A stretch of DNA of 12,310 bases, taken from positions 1 through 12,310 of the forward strand of contig JANXTP010000184.1 in the NCBI GenBank assembly GCA_025352345.1. Direction: 5' to 3'. Shown here one piece after another: positions 1 to 6,190 of this stretch. The notes beneath the pieces were generated by a model, which saw nothing but the letters and a program-made list of their open reading frames with translations, had not been told where the DNA came from and did not search any database. How positions within the stretch are numbered: position 1 is the first letter of the stretch; every line of letters begins with the position of its first letter. This stretch comes from Burkholderiales bacterium. GTDB taxonomy: Bacteria; Pseudomonadota; Gammaproteobacteria; Burkholderiales; Burkholderiaceae_C. A program made the translations under genes and the position numbers.

Positions 1-622
1 ATTCGTTGTTGTAGACCACGCTCAGTCGGTGCCATCCGATCTGAATGCCGGTGTCCACTGTTTCAACCTTGCTGCCGATGAGAGGGTAGATCGGGTTGCC
101 GTAGCTCGGGGAACAGAGTGGACGGGACTTGGTGTAATCCAGCGAAACGATCGAGACACATTGGCCTGTTGTCGCAGACTTTTGGGTGCCTGCCGGACAA
201 GCTAGGGTAGTAAGTGGTAGCGGTACGCTATACGTGTACCAATTGGGGTCACCAATATTTTGGTACTCCCATTGGACTAAGCAAGTGCCGTTGGTGTTCA
301 GCGCAGCAGTTTGATTTCGGTATACGGCACTGTTTCGATCGCAAGCCGGTTGATACCTTGCTGATCCTTGACAGGCAGCGGGGATGGTCGACCAGTAAGG
401 TTGGCTGGCACAGATGCCCGGGCTGGTGGTTTGACCCTGGCCATAAGGCCCGAAAAAGAATCCGTACTGCGGCGTGGACTGTGCTGCCGCAAAAGTCCAG
501 GGTGCGGCAACACAAATTACCGCGGCCACCGCGCTCAGCATTCGAGCAAGGCATACGCGGTTTGCGCTACCGAGCAGCAATAGCTTGCGATCCGTGTGCC
601 CTCTTAGCGATCGGCTTCCCAT
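1..622 (-). CDS. Rhs/YD-repeat family secreted protein, N-terminal part (runs off left edge)
   Basis: The frame is open from the ATG at 622 to the window edge, giving 207 residues with no stop, so this is the 5' part of a longer gene. The start is supported by an AAAGGAG ribosome binding site 9 nt upstream; further in-frame ATGs upstream lack this support. A long basic n-region is followed by a hydrophobic stretch (about residues 29-47) ending FAAAQS, which fits a Sec signal peptide cut near A47. The mature part has several cysteines (C71, C84, C94, C114, C142, C155, C170). At residues 175-196 it carries GNPIYPLIGSK followed by a VDTG motif, the usual entry into the Rhs core, where GNPI...G.K precedes the first beta-strands. 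The gene at 10704 has a closely matching segment. Rhs proteins form large beta-cages that often enclose a C-terminal toxin, but the core and C-terminus here lie outside the window, so the effector function is unknown. The gene is divergent from the secretion operon. Confidence 0.82.
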   Translation of the reverse strand, partial: MGSRSLRGHTDRKLLLLGSANRVCLARMLSAVAAVICVAAPWTFAAAQSTPQYGFFFGPYGQGQTTSPGICASQPYWSTIPAACQGSARYQPACDRNSAVYRNQTAALNTNGTCLVQWEYQNIGDPNWYTYSVPLPLTTLACPAGTQKSATTGQCVSIVSLDYTKSRPLCSPSYGNPIYPLIGSKVETVDTGIQIGWHRLSVVYNNE

Positions 623-631
623 GTTGACCAG

Positions 632-638
632 CTCCTTT
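632..638 (-). promoter_or_regulatory. Ribosome binding site of the left Rhs gene
   Basis: Read on the - strand this is AAAGGAG, ending 9 nt before the ATG at 622. It is one of the strongest Shine-Dalgarno sequences in the window and decides the start among several in-frame ATGs. Confidence 0.7.
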
Positions 639-872
639 GAACTTCTCACGGCGACTTTCAACATCAGACACAGCTCGATCAACGAGGGCATGCAGATTCG
701 ACCGGCACGCGCCGTAGGCCTTGCATTGCGACTTCGTGTCACGCTTGCCGCAGAATTCATAAAGCAATTCCGTTGATCAGCGCGCCATGCTGAATTCGCA
801 GCTCAGGCCATGGATCACTTAAACCTCACCCAGAGCCAGCCGTACGATTCCAGAAAGTCCATCCATAGGCAT

Positions 873-887
873 CCCCCACTATGGGGG
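873..887. promoter_or_regulatory. Perfect 15-bp palindrome, candidate operator
   Basis: The sequence is CCCCCA-CTA-TGGGGG: two perfect 6-bp inverted arms with a 3-nt spacer. It lies about 100 bp before the first operon gene. It is too short and has no T-run, so it is unlikely to be a terminator. If the CATAAT at 921-926 is a -10 box, the palindrome centre lies roughly 50 bp upstream of the start of transcription, where an activator dimer could bind. G/C-arm palindromes of this size are typical of NarL/LuxR-type response regulators, but assigning a regulator is inference. Confidence 0.4.
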
Positions 888-983
888 CCCGTCGACATCG
901 CCACTACCGCCCAGCTCTCACATAATTGTTTGCGGACAGCCGCTTTGGTCATCACTCTGTACTCAACACGCCCGAGCGCTCCA

Positions 984-1562
984 ATGAAGACCGAAGGCTT
1001 TCTTTTTGTCGCCCGCGCATGGTGGTGTTTACCCTTGAAGGACAGGTTGTTCATCCGACGAGGTGTCTACTTATTGGCTTCGATCGTTGCGGCTACGGCA
1101 CTTGCTTGGCTCTGGCTTCACCAGCAAACCCAGCACAGCGATGCACTCGCCAAAATCTATGCGGCCGATGCCATCAAGCTGAGCGCCGAGGCTGACCACG
1201 CGCCCCGCTCTGATTTCACTGCGCTGCTGCCGCGTGAGTTGCGCACCGATCAGATCGTGCGAGATGCCAGCTCATGGTCCGATGAATTCAATCTTCGGTT
1301 AGCAAGCCTGAACGTGCAGCAAACTTCGTCACCGTCAGCGACAAAGCTGCAGCAGGCGTCCTTGAATGTCGAGCTCCGCGGCAGCTACCCTGGCATCAAG
1401 CTTTGGCTGCGTGAATTGCTGGGGCGCTATCCGGAGCTGGCAGTCGTTTCGTTGGATCTTCAGAAGGCGCTCAATCGCGACGACCGATCCGTGAGCGTGA
1501 CCGGTCAGTTCCGCGTGTTCGCTCGACCCAAAGCCGAGCAAGCCAACGTGGTCACTCGCTGA
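984..1562 (+). CDS. PilO/GspM-like inner-membrane assembly protein
   Basis: This 192-residue protein has a short cytoplasmic N-terminus with the WW..L..KDR pattern (residues 13-21) often seen in GspM/PilO proteins. One membrane segment follows (about 27-46), then a helical stretch and a C-terminal periplasmic domain (about 120-182) whose SYPGIKLWLRELLGRYP segment resembles the ferredoxin-like fold of PilO/GspM. In that family the protein is part of the inner-membrane platform linking the ATPase and pseudopilus to the secretin. The frame is open back to 810, but I chose the ATG at 984 because the membrane segment then sits at the normal place and the extra 58 residues look non-coding. No strong ribosome binding site is visible. 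It is the first gene of the operon, and its TGA overlaps the next ATG by one base (TGATG). The family assignment rests on topology and context rather than a diagnostic motif. Confidence 0.75.
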   Translation: MKTEGFLFVARAWWCLPLKDRLFIRRGVYLLASIVAATALAWLWLHQQTQHSDALAKIYAADAIKLSAEADHAPRSDFTALLPRELRTDQIVRDASSWSDEFNLRLASLNVQQTSSPSATKLQQASLNVELRGSYPGIKLWLRELLGRYPELAVVSLDLQKALNRDDRSVSVTGQFRVFARPKAEQANVVTR

Positions 1563-2119
1563 TGGCTGTTCGTCCTGGCTTGAAGTGGACACTTGGTGCG
1601 GCCGCGTTGCTCTCGGTGATCGCCATCGTCGCCGTGCCGAACCCAAGCTCGAAGGGCGGACCTGGAAGTCGGGATCCCACTGCAACCGTCGCCGCTTGGA
1701 CTGACGCGCCAAGACCTGCCAAAGCCATGACCTCCATCCTGGCGATGGTGCCGACCCAAATCGATCGCGTCCCCATCGAAATTTCCGAGCAGGACCCGTT
1801 CTATCAGTCGCCTCCACCACCTCCGCCTGCACCAGCGCAGCCGCCGCCTCCGCCCGTGACTTCCCCAGTCGTGGCAGCGCCTGTGGAGGCGCCTCAGCCA
1901 CCGCCGATGACACATCGATTCTTCGGCACGATGCGCAATCCCGACGGCCAGGTCCTGACCTACGTGACCGACGGCGCATCGACAGTTCAAGCCGTGCCCG
2001 GCGTGACCTTGAGCTCTGGATACGTCATCGACGCCATCACGGATCGAGAAATCCATTTGCTCTACCCTCCGCTGTCCTCAGAATCCCGCATCTCGATTCC
2101 CCCAGCGCCGAACCCATGA
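1562..2119 (+). CDS. PilP/GspC-like proline-rich periplasmic linker protein
   Basis: This 185-residue protein has an N-terminal membrane anchor (about residues 9-25) and a low-complexity region. An EQDPF motif (77-80), common in PilP-type proteins just before the folded part, is followed by two proline runs (84-89 and 94-98) and more proline up to 115. A small beta-rich C-terminal domain (about 117-180) starts with FFGTM and contains VLTYVTDG and a GYVIDAITDREIHL strand pattern, like the PilP/GspC homology-region domain that contacts the N0 domain of the secretin. No PDZ domain follows, so it is closer to PilP or a minimal GspC. Its likely role is to couple the inner-membrane platform to the secretin encoded next. 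It overlaps both neighbours (TGATG at 1560-1564, ATGA at 2116-2119), so translation is probably coupled. Confidence 0.7.
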   Translation: MAVRPGLKWTLGAAALLSVIAIVAVPNPSSKGGPGSRDPTATVAAWTDAPRPAKAMTSILAMVPTQIDRVPIEISEQDPFYQSPPPPPPAPAQPPPPPVTSPVVAAPVEAPQPPPMTHRFFGTMRNPDGQVLTYVTDGASTVQAVPGVTLSSGYVIDAITDREIHLLYPPLSSESRISIPPAPNP

Positions 2120-4410
2120 AGCACGTGTTCACATGGCGCTTGGCGGTTCTTGTGCTGACCCTGGGTGTCTCTGGCTGCGCCATTCAGCGGATCCACTCTG
2201 CAGCTGACGAGGAGCTTGCTGCCGGCAAATACGAGACGGCCGTGGGCACGCTGGAGGCGGGCTTCAAGGATCACCCCGACAGCACCGAGCTTCGCAGTGC
2301 CTTGCTCAAAGCACGAGCCGAAGTGATCACTCGGCTCATCACAGCTGCCACTGCGGCGCGAACCCAGGGCCAGTTTGATCAGGCTGAAGAGTTGCTGGCC
2401 CGGGCTCAACGCATCGAGCCAGGCAACCTGCGGGCAAGGGAGCTGAGTCAGGCGCTGGCCATTGAGCGACGCGTCGCGTCCGCTCAAAGTCGGGCTCAGG
2501 AGCTGCTTTCCAAAGGTCAGCTCGGAGATGCGCTTCGCATCGTGGTGGAGGGACTCAAGGACAGCCCTAGGCAGCCTGACTTGCTGGCCATGCAGCGAGA
2601 CCTGGAACGTCGATTGCGAGAGAGCAAACCGTTCGGCTCCAGGTTGCTGGCGGAATCGCGCCCAGTGTCATTGGATTTTCGGGATGCGAATCTGCGTACT
2701 GTCTTGGATGTGGTGTCTCGCAACAGCGGCATCAACTTTGTCCTCGACAAGGACATCCGCAATGATGTGCGCGTCAACATCTACATGGTCAACGCCAGCG
2801 TCGAGGATGCGCTCGATTTGATCGTCAGCTCGAACCAGCTGGCCAAGAAGGTGCTCGATGAGCGAACCATCCTTGTCTATCCGAACACCCTGGAAAAGCA
2901 ACGCGAATTCCAGGAGCAGGTGATTCGGGTTTTTTATCTGGCGAGTGCCGACGCCAAAGGTGCTGCCGCCTTTCTGAAGTCGATGCTCAAGATCAAAGAG
3001 CCGTTCATCGATGAGCGCAGCAACATGCTCGCCTTGCGTGAATCGCCAGAAGCCATTCAGGTGGTGGAGCGGCTGCTGGCGCTGTACGACACTGGGGAGC
3101 CCGAAGTCATGCTGGAGTTGGAAGTCCTGGAAGTGGGCGCCAGCCGTCTGACTGACCTGGGCCTCAAGTTCCCAGATACGGTGACCTTCACACCGTTACC
3201 GCCTGATGGCTTCAGCTCGCTGACGGTCGCCAACCTGCGCAATATCACCGGCGATCGGGTGGGCGTGTCGGTGGCCGGACTGCTGCTCAACCTGAAGCGT
3301 GAAGTCGGCGATTTCGAGGTGCTGGCCAATCCGAGAATACGCACCAAGAACAAGGAGAAAGCCAAGATCCTGGTTGGCAACAAGGTGCCGGTGATCACGA
3401 CGACCACCTCTCAAAACGGCTTCGTCTCCGACAACGTCAACTACATCGATGTCGGGCTCAAGCTGGATCTGGAGCCGGTCGTCTACGCGGACGACGATGT
3501 GATGATCAAGGTCAATCTGGAGGTGAGCTCGCTGGCCGATCAGGTCAAGACCTCCACCGGTCTGATCGCCTATCAAATTCAGACCCGAAATGCCGGCACA
3601 ACCCTGCGGCTACGCGATGGTGAGACGCAGGTGCTGGCCGGCTTGATCAGCCGCGAACAACGCAGCACGTCGAGTCGATTGCCCGGCGCGGGCGACATCC
3701 CTGTACTGGGCCGACTGTTCTCAAGTCAGCTCGATAACGGACAGCGCTCCGAGTTGGTCCTGGCGATCACGCCGCGGGTGCTGCGCAATGTGCGACCGCT
3801 GGACGCCAGCGAAGCCGAAATCTGGATCGGCACCGAAAACCAGACCAGGCTTCGGTCGACCACAAGCCGCCCAGCCGCCACCAGCTCGGACACCACCGGG
3901 GCTCCCAAAGTGCCAGCGACCCCAGGTAATGCCCCAGCGCCGGCGGTCGGCTCCGCCCCCCTCGCGCGAGGTACTGATGCATCCCCCGGCATCCCACCGA
4001 CCCTGCGCCTGAATGGTCCTGCTCAGGTGAAAGTCGGACAGGAATTCTCTGTGCTCATGGAGATCACGGCGCCTAGCGATATCCGAGGCTTCTCCCTCAA
4101 ACTGAGCGGTGATGAGACATTGGCCACCGTCATCGATGTGACGCCTGGGCTCTTCTTTTCGCAAGACGGGGTCGCCGCCGTGCCATCACGCAGTGTCGTT
4201 GACGGAGCCTTGCAAGTGGGTGTCATGCGGCAGCAACCCATCGGCGTGAACGGCAGCGGTGCGGCTGCCATGCTGCGCTTGAAAGCCCTGAAGGAGGGTC
4301 GCTACGAGATCGGATTCATTCGTGCGGAAGCCACCCCCGCCGACACATCAACGGGCGCTTCAATGAATGCGGGGACAGGGCCACCGCTTCAAATCGACAT
4401 CAAGCCATGA
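2116..4410 (+). CDS. gspD: GspD/PilQ-type lipoprotein secretin with C-terminal cohesin-like domain
   Basis: This is the outer-membrane secretion channel, 764 residues long. It starts with a lipoprotein signal peptide and lipobox VSGC (Cys21). About residues 30-165 form TPR-like helical repeats (AAGKYETAV, QGQFDQAEELL, KGQLGDALRI). An N0/STN domain lies at about 183-258 (VSLDFRDANLRTVLDVVSR) and one N1-type domain at about 268-328. The secretin core, about 330-556, contains VLANPRIRTKNKEKAKILVG, VPVI and the LRDGETQVLAGLI...PVLGRLF signature. After a Pro/Ala/Thr-rich linker (about 577-628) comes a domain with the pattern of cohesins (629-764: KVGQEFSVLMEI, IRGFSLKLSGD, AAMLRLKA). Having only N0 and N1 is fewer than classical GspD, closer to PilQ or BfpB. 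The lipobox may let it reach the outer membrane without a separate pilotin. The start overlaps the upstream stop and its TGA overlaps the next ATG (ATGA at both). Family identity is certain; the role of the cohesin-like tail is unknown. Confidence 0.95.
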   Translation: MKHVFTWRLAVLVLTLGVSGCAIQRIHSAADEELAAGKYETAVGTLEAGFKDHPDSTELRSALLKARAEVITRLITAATAARTQGQFDQAEELLARAQRIEPGNLRARELSQALAIERRVASAQSRAQELLSKGQLGDALRIVVEGLKDSPRQPDLLAMQRDLERRLRESKPFGSRLLAESRPVSLDFRDANLRTVLDVVSRNSGINFVLDKDIRNDVRVNIYMVNASVEDALDLIVSSNQLAKKVLDERTILVYPNTLEKQREFQEQVIRVFYLASADAKGAAAFLKSMLKIKEPFIDERSNMLALRESPEAIQVVERLLALYDTGEPEVMLELEVLEVGASRLTDLGLKFPDTVTFTPLPPDGFSSLTVANLRNITGDRVGVSVAGLLLNLKREVGDFEVLANPRIRTKNKEKAKILVGNKVPVITTTTSQNGFVSDNVNYIDVGLKLDLEPVVYADDDVMIKVNLEVSSLADQVKTSTGLIAYQIQTRNAGTTLRLRDGETQVLAGLISREQRSTSSRLPGAGDIPVLGRLFSSQLDNGQRSELVLAITPRVLRNVRPLDASEAEIWIGTENQTRLRSTTSRPAATSSDTTGAPKVPATPGNAPAPAVGSAPLARGTDASPGIPPTLRLNGPAQVKVGQEFSVLMEITAPSDIRGFSLKLSGDETLATVIDVTPGLFFSQDGVAAVPSRSVVDGALQVGVMRQQPIGVNGSGAAAMLRLKALKEGRYEIGFIRAEATPADTSTGASMNAGTGPPLQIDIKP

Positions 4411-4886
4411 GTGCGGCAAACGTTCGCCTTCGCGGCTTCACCCTCATCGAATTGATGGTGGTCACTGCGGTGCTGTCCATCATGGCGATGCTGGTGTGGC
4501 CCGTGGCCGAGGTGGCAGACACTCGACAGCGCGAACGAGAGCTCCGGGAAGCGCTGTGGCAGATTCGTGACGCCGTGGACGCGTACAAGAAAGCGGTCGA
4601 CCAGGGACAGGTTGCATCCAGCAACACCAGCGGCTACCCGCCCTCGCTGGATGTCCTGGTGGAGGGGGTGCCCGATGCGCACGCGAGTGAAGGCACGATG
4701 CGCTATTTCCTGCGTCGCATTCCCAGGGACCCCTTTGCCCCTCGCGACATTCCAGATCAGAAGACCTGGGGTCTGCGCAGCTTTGATTCCCCAGCCGATC
4801 AACCCCACGAAGGCTCAGATGTCTATGACGTGCACTCCCGCTCCGACCGGGTGGGCACCAACGGCGTGCCTTTACAGCTTTGGTAG
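4407..4886 (+). CDS. Type II secretion pseudopilin (GspG/GspH-like)
   Basis: This 159-residue protein has a canonical class III prepilin leader: nine residues, then G10 before the FTLIEL motif, with Glu15 at mature position +5. A hydrophobic helix runs to about residue 32, with an amphipathic helix to about 60 (ELREALWQIRDAVDAYKKAV). The C-terminal part is GspG-like (YPPSLDVLVEGVP, then RRIPRDPFAP and KTWGLRSFDSP). It would be cleaved and N-methylated by a prepilin peptidase and built into the short periplasmic pseudopilus. No peptidase gene is in the window. The ATG overlaps the secretin stop codon (ATGA), which suggests translational coupling. It is probably a minor or secondary pseudopilin, because the gene at 5732 is the clearer GspG; which subunit is most abundant cannot be told from sequence. 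Confidence 0.92.
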   Translation: MSAANVRLRGFTLIELMVVTAVLSIMAMLVWPVAEVADTRQRERELREALWQIRDAVDAYKKAVDQGQVASSNTSGYPPSLDVLVEGVPDAHASEGTMRYFLRRIPRDPFAPRDIPDQKTWGLRSFDSPADQPHEGSDVYDVHSRSDRVGTNGVPLQLW

Positions 4887-4894
4887 TTCCTCCG

Positions 4895-5266
4895 GTGAAG
4901 GTCCGAGGCTTCACGCTCGTCGAGATGCTGGTGGTGCTGGCCGTGCTGGCACTGCTGCTGGGCATCGCCGCACCGCGCTATGTGGAACATGTCGATCGGG
5001 CACGTGAGGCCGTCTTGAGACAAAACCTGGCCACCATGCGGGACGCCATCGACAAGTTCAAATCGGATCGGGACCGGTTTCCTCATGACCTGCAGGAACT
5101 GGTGCAAGAGCGCTACCTCAAGGCCGTTCCGGTCGATCCCATGACGGAGAGCAGCGACACCTGGCAGGTCCTGAACCCGGTGGGCGCCAGCACCGGCGAG
5201 GTGAGCGATGTGCACAGTGGTGCACCTGGGGCTGGCCGTGACCAGAGCCTCTATGCGTCCTGGTAA
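4895..5266 (+). CDS. Type II secretion pseudopilin, short
   Basis: From a GTG at 4895 this is a 123-residue pseudopilin. The leader is MKVRG, followed by FTLVEML with Glu at +5 of the mature protein, and a hydrophobic helix ending in the APRYVEH motif. The helix continues as QNLATMRDAIDKFKSDR, and the C-terminal part (RFPHDLQELVQERYLKAVPVDP) has the order usual in GspG-type pseudopilins. A TTG at 4880 in the same frame would add VVPPV and overlap the upstream stop by 7 bases. Neither start has a clear ribosome binding site, so initiation probably depends on coupling to the upstream gene. I prefer GTG because it gives a typical short basic leader. The calcium-loop segment of classical GspG is absent and the C-terminus is short (GAPGAGRDQSLYASW). 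A minor pseudopilin role is likely. Confidence 0.9.
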   Translation: MKVRGFTLVEMLVVLAVLALLLGIAAPRYVEHVDRAREAVLRQNLATMRDAIDKFKSDRDRFPHDLQELVQERYLKAVPVDPMTESSDTWQVLNPVGASTGEVSDVHSGAPGAGRDQSLYASW

Positions 5267-5735
5267 GCCTCTCGATCAACGCAGCCGTCAAAGTGGCTAC
5301 GGCTTGCTGTTCATGCTGCTGGCCATCGCTGTGCTGTGCGTGGGCTCCTTGGTCATTGCCACCCGCTGGACGCAACAGATCGAACGCCAAAAAGAAGCTG
5401 ACCTTCTGCGCGTTGGTGATGCGTATGCGCAAGCGATCATCTCCTACTACTACAGCACACCGGGGCCGGCCAAGCGCTTCCCGAAGAACTTCAACGAGTT
5501 ATTGGAAGATAGTCGCTTCGTGAATCTTCGGCGTCACCTGCGTGCGGCCTATCCAGACCCCGTGACCGGCTCCACCGACTGGGGCCTCGTGCTCGCGCCC
5601 GATGGCGGGATCATGGGGGTGTACAGCCAGAGCCAGAAGGCGACTTGGCGCCGAACGGCCATCGAGTTGGAACATTGCAAGCTGTCAGAAGCCGAGCGAT
5701 ACGCCGATTGGAAATTCATCGCCAAAATCTTATGA
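5253..5735 (+). CDS. Atypical minor pseudopilin lacking the +5 glutamate
   Basis: This 160-residue protein (ATG at 5253) has a basic leader up to G15, followed by YGLLFMLLAIAVLCVGSLV. That is a prepilin-like hydrophobic helix, but with Phe (residue 20) in place of Glu at mature position +5. Only GspK-type tip subunits normally lack this Glu among T2SS pseudopilins, so a tip or initiating role is possible. The hydrophobic stretch runs into QQIERQKEADLLRVGDAYAQAI, an amphipathic helix as in other pseudopilins, then SYYYSTPGPAKRFPKNFNELLED and RAAYPDPVTGSTDWGLV, the usual pseudopilin C-terminal pattern. At 160 residues it is much shorter than GspK. Its start lies 14 bases inside the upstream gene, and its TGA overlaps the next ATG. 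An ATG at 5208 in frame is possible but gives an unlikely leader. Confidence 0.85.
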   Translation: MRPGKPLDQRSRQSGYGLLFMLLAIAVLCVGSLVIATRWTQQIERQKEADLLRVGDAYAQAIISYYYSTPGPAKRFPKNFNELLEDSRFVNLRRHLRAAYPDPVTGSTDWGLVLAPDGGIMGVYSQSQKATWRRTAIELEHCKLSEAERYADWKFIAKIL

Positions 5736-6178
5736 AGCATCCATTGCGAGCCCTCTCTTCAAGCACCTCGGTTCGGCACCTGCGAGGGTTCACCTTGCTT
5801 GAACTGTTGGTCGTGGTCTTGATCATCGGTTTGCTGACCGGCATCGTCGCGCCGCGATTCCTGGGAACGATCGGCCGCTCCGAGGTCACGACCGCCTCTG
5901 CGCAGATCGATTCCTTCGTGAAGGCGCTTGAGGCCTACCGGCTTGACATGGGCCGGTTCCCCGATACCGATCCGGGACTGAATGCACTGAACATCGCCCC
6001 GGGGAACGACCCCCGGTGGCGGGGGCCGTACTTGAAGAAGGGCATTCCACTGGACCCGTGGGGTACGCCGTACCAGTACCGCAGTCCGGGCAGCAACGGG
6101 AGAGATTACGACGTCATCAGCTTCGGGCGAGACCGCGCCCCAGGCGGGGTTGGCGATGATGCGGATCTGACCAATTGA
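5732..6178 (+). CDS. gspG: Major pseudopilin GspG
   Basis: This 148-residue protein has an 18-residue basic leader, the cleavage glycine G19 and FTLLELLVVVLIIGLL with Glu24 at mature +5, then the APRFLG segment. GspG hallmarks follow in order: a YRLDMGRFPDTDPGLNAL segment, GPYLKKGIPLDPWGTPYQYR, and a C-terminal SNGRDYDVISFGRDRAPGG..DDADLTN that matches the calcium-binding loop of GspG. In T2SS, GspG polymerises into the pseudopilus that pushes substrate through the secretin. The frame is open upstream to 5645, but the ATG at 5732 overlaps the previous stop (ATGA) and gives a normal leader. The length equals that of known GspG proteins. It is the last of four consecutive pseudopilin genes and is followed by the platform protein gene after 12 bases. 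Confidence 0.96.
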   Translation: MKHPLRALSSSTSVRHLRGFTLLELLVVVLIIGLLTGIVAPRFLGTIGRSEVTTASAQIDSFVKALEAYRLDMGRFPDTDPGLNALNIAPGNDPRWRGPYLKKGIPLDPWGTPYQYRSPGSNGRDYDVISFGRDRAPGGVGDDADLTN

Positions 6179-6190
6179 ATCGGATCGAGC

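Larger units (their letters stand above)
623..983. other. Divergent intergenic region between the left Rhs gene and the secretion operon
   Basis: These 361 bases hold no convincing gene. An open frame continues upstream of the first operon gene from 810, but its translation looks non-coding: no hydrophobic or basic pattern and many low-value residues. The region should contain the promoters of both divergent transcripts. Visible elements are the Shine-Dalgarno site at 632-638, a perfect palindrome at 873-887 and a CATAAT hexamer at 921-926 that could serve as a -10 box for the operon. I see no good -35 partner for that hexamer and no convincing terminator. Confidence 0.6.

Noticed and set aside
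214..627. + strand open frame of 137 codons at the left end
   Set aside because: It is the shadow of the - strand Rhs gene, which has a signal peptide, a ribosome binding site and the Rhs entry motif.
810..983. N-terminal extension of the first operon gene to an upstream ATG at 810
   Set aside because: The added 58 residues look non-coding and would put long hydrophilic sequence before the membrane segment; the ATG at 984 gives the normal PilO/GspM-like topology. The palindrome at 873-887 also falls in this stretch, which suits a promoter region better.
1335..2056. Two long - strand frames opposite the first two operon genes
   Set aside because: Low-complexity Arg/Gly/Trp-rich translations caused by the complementary strand of proline-rich and GC-rich codons.
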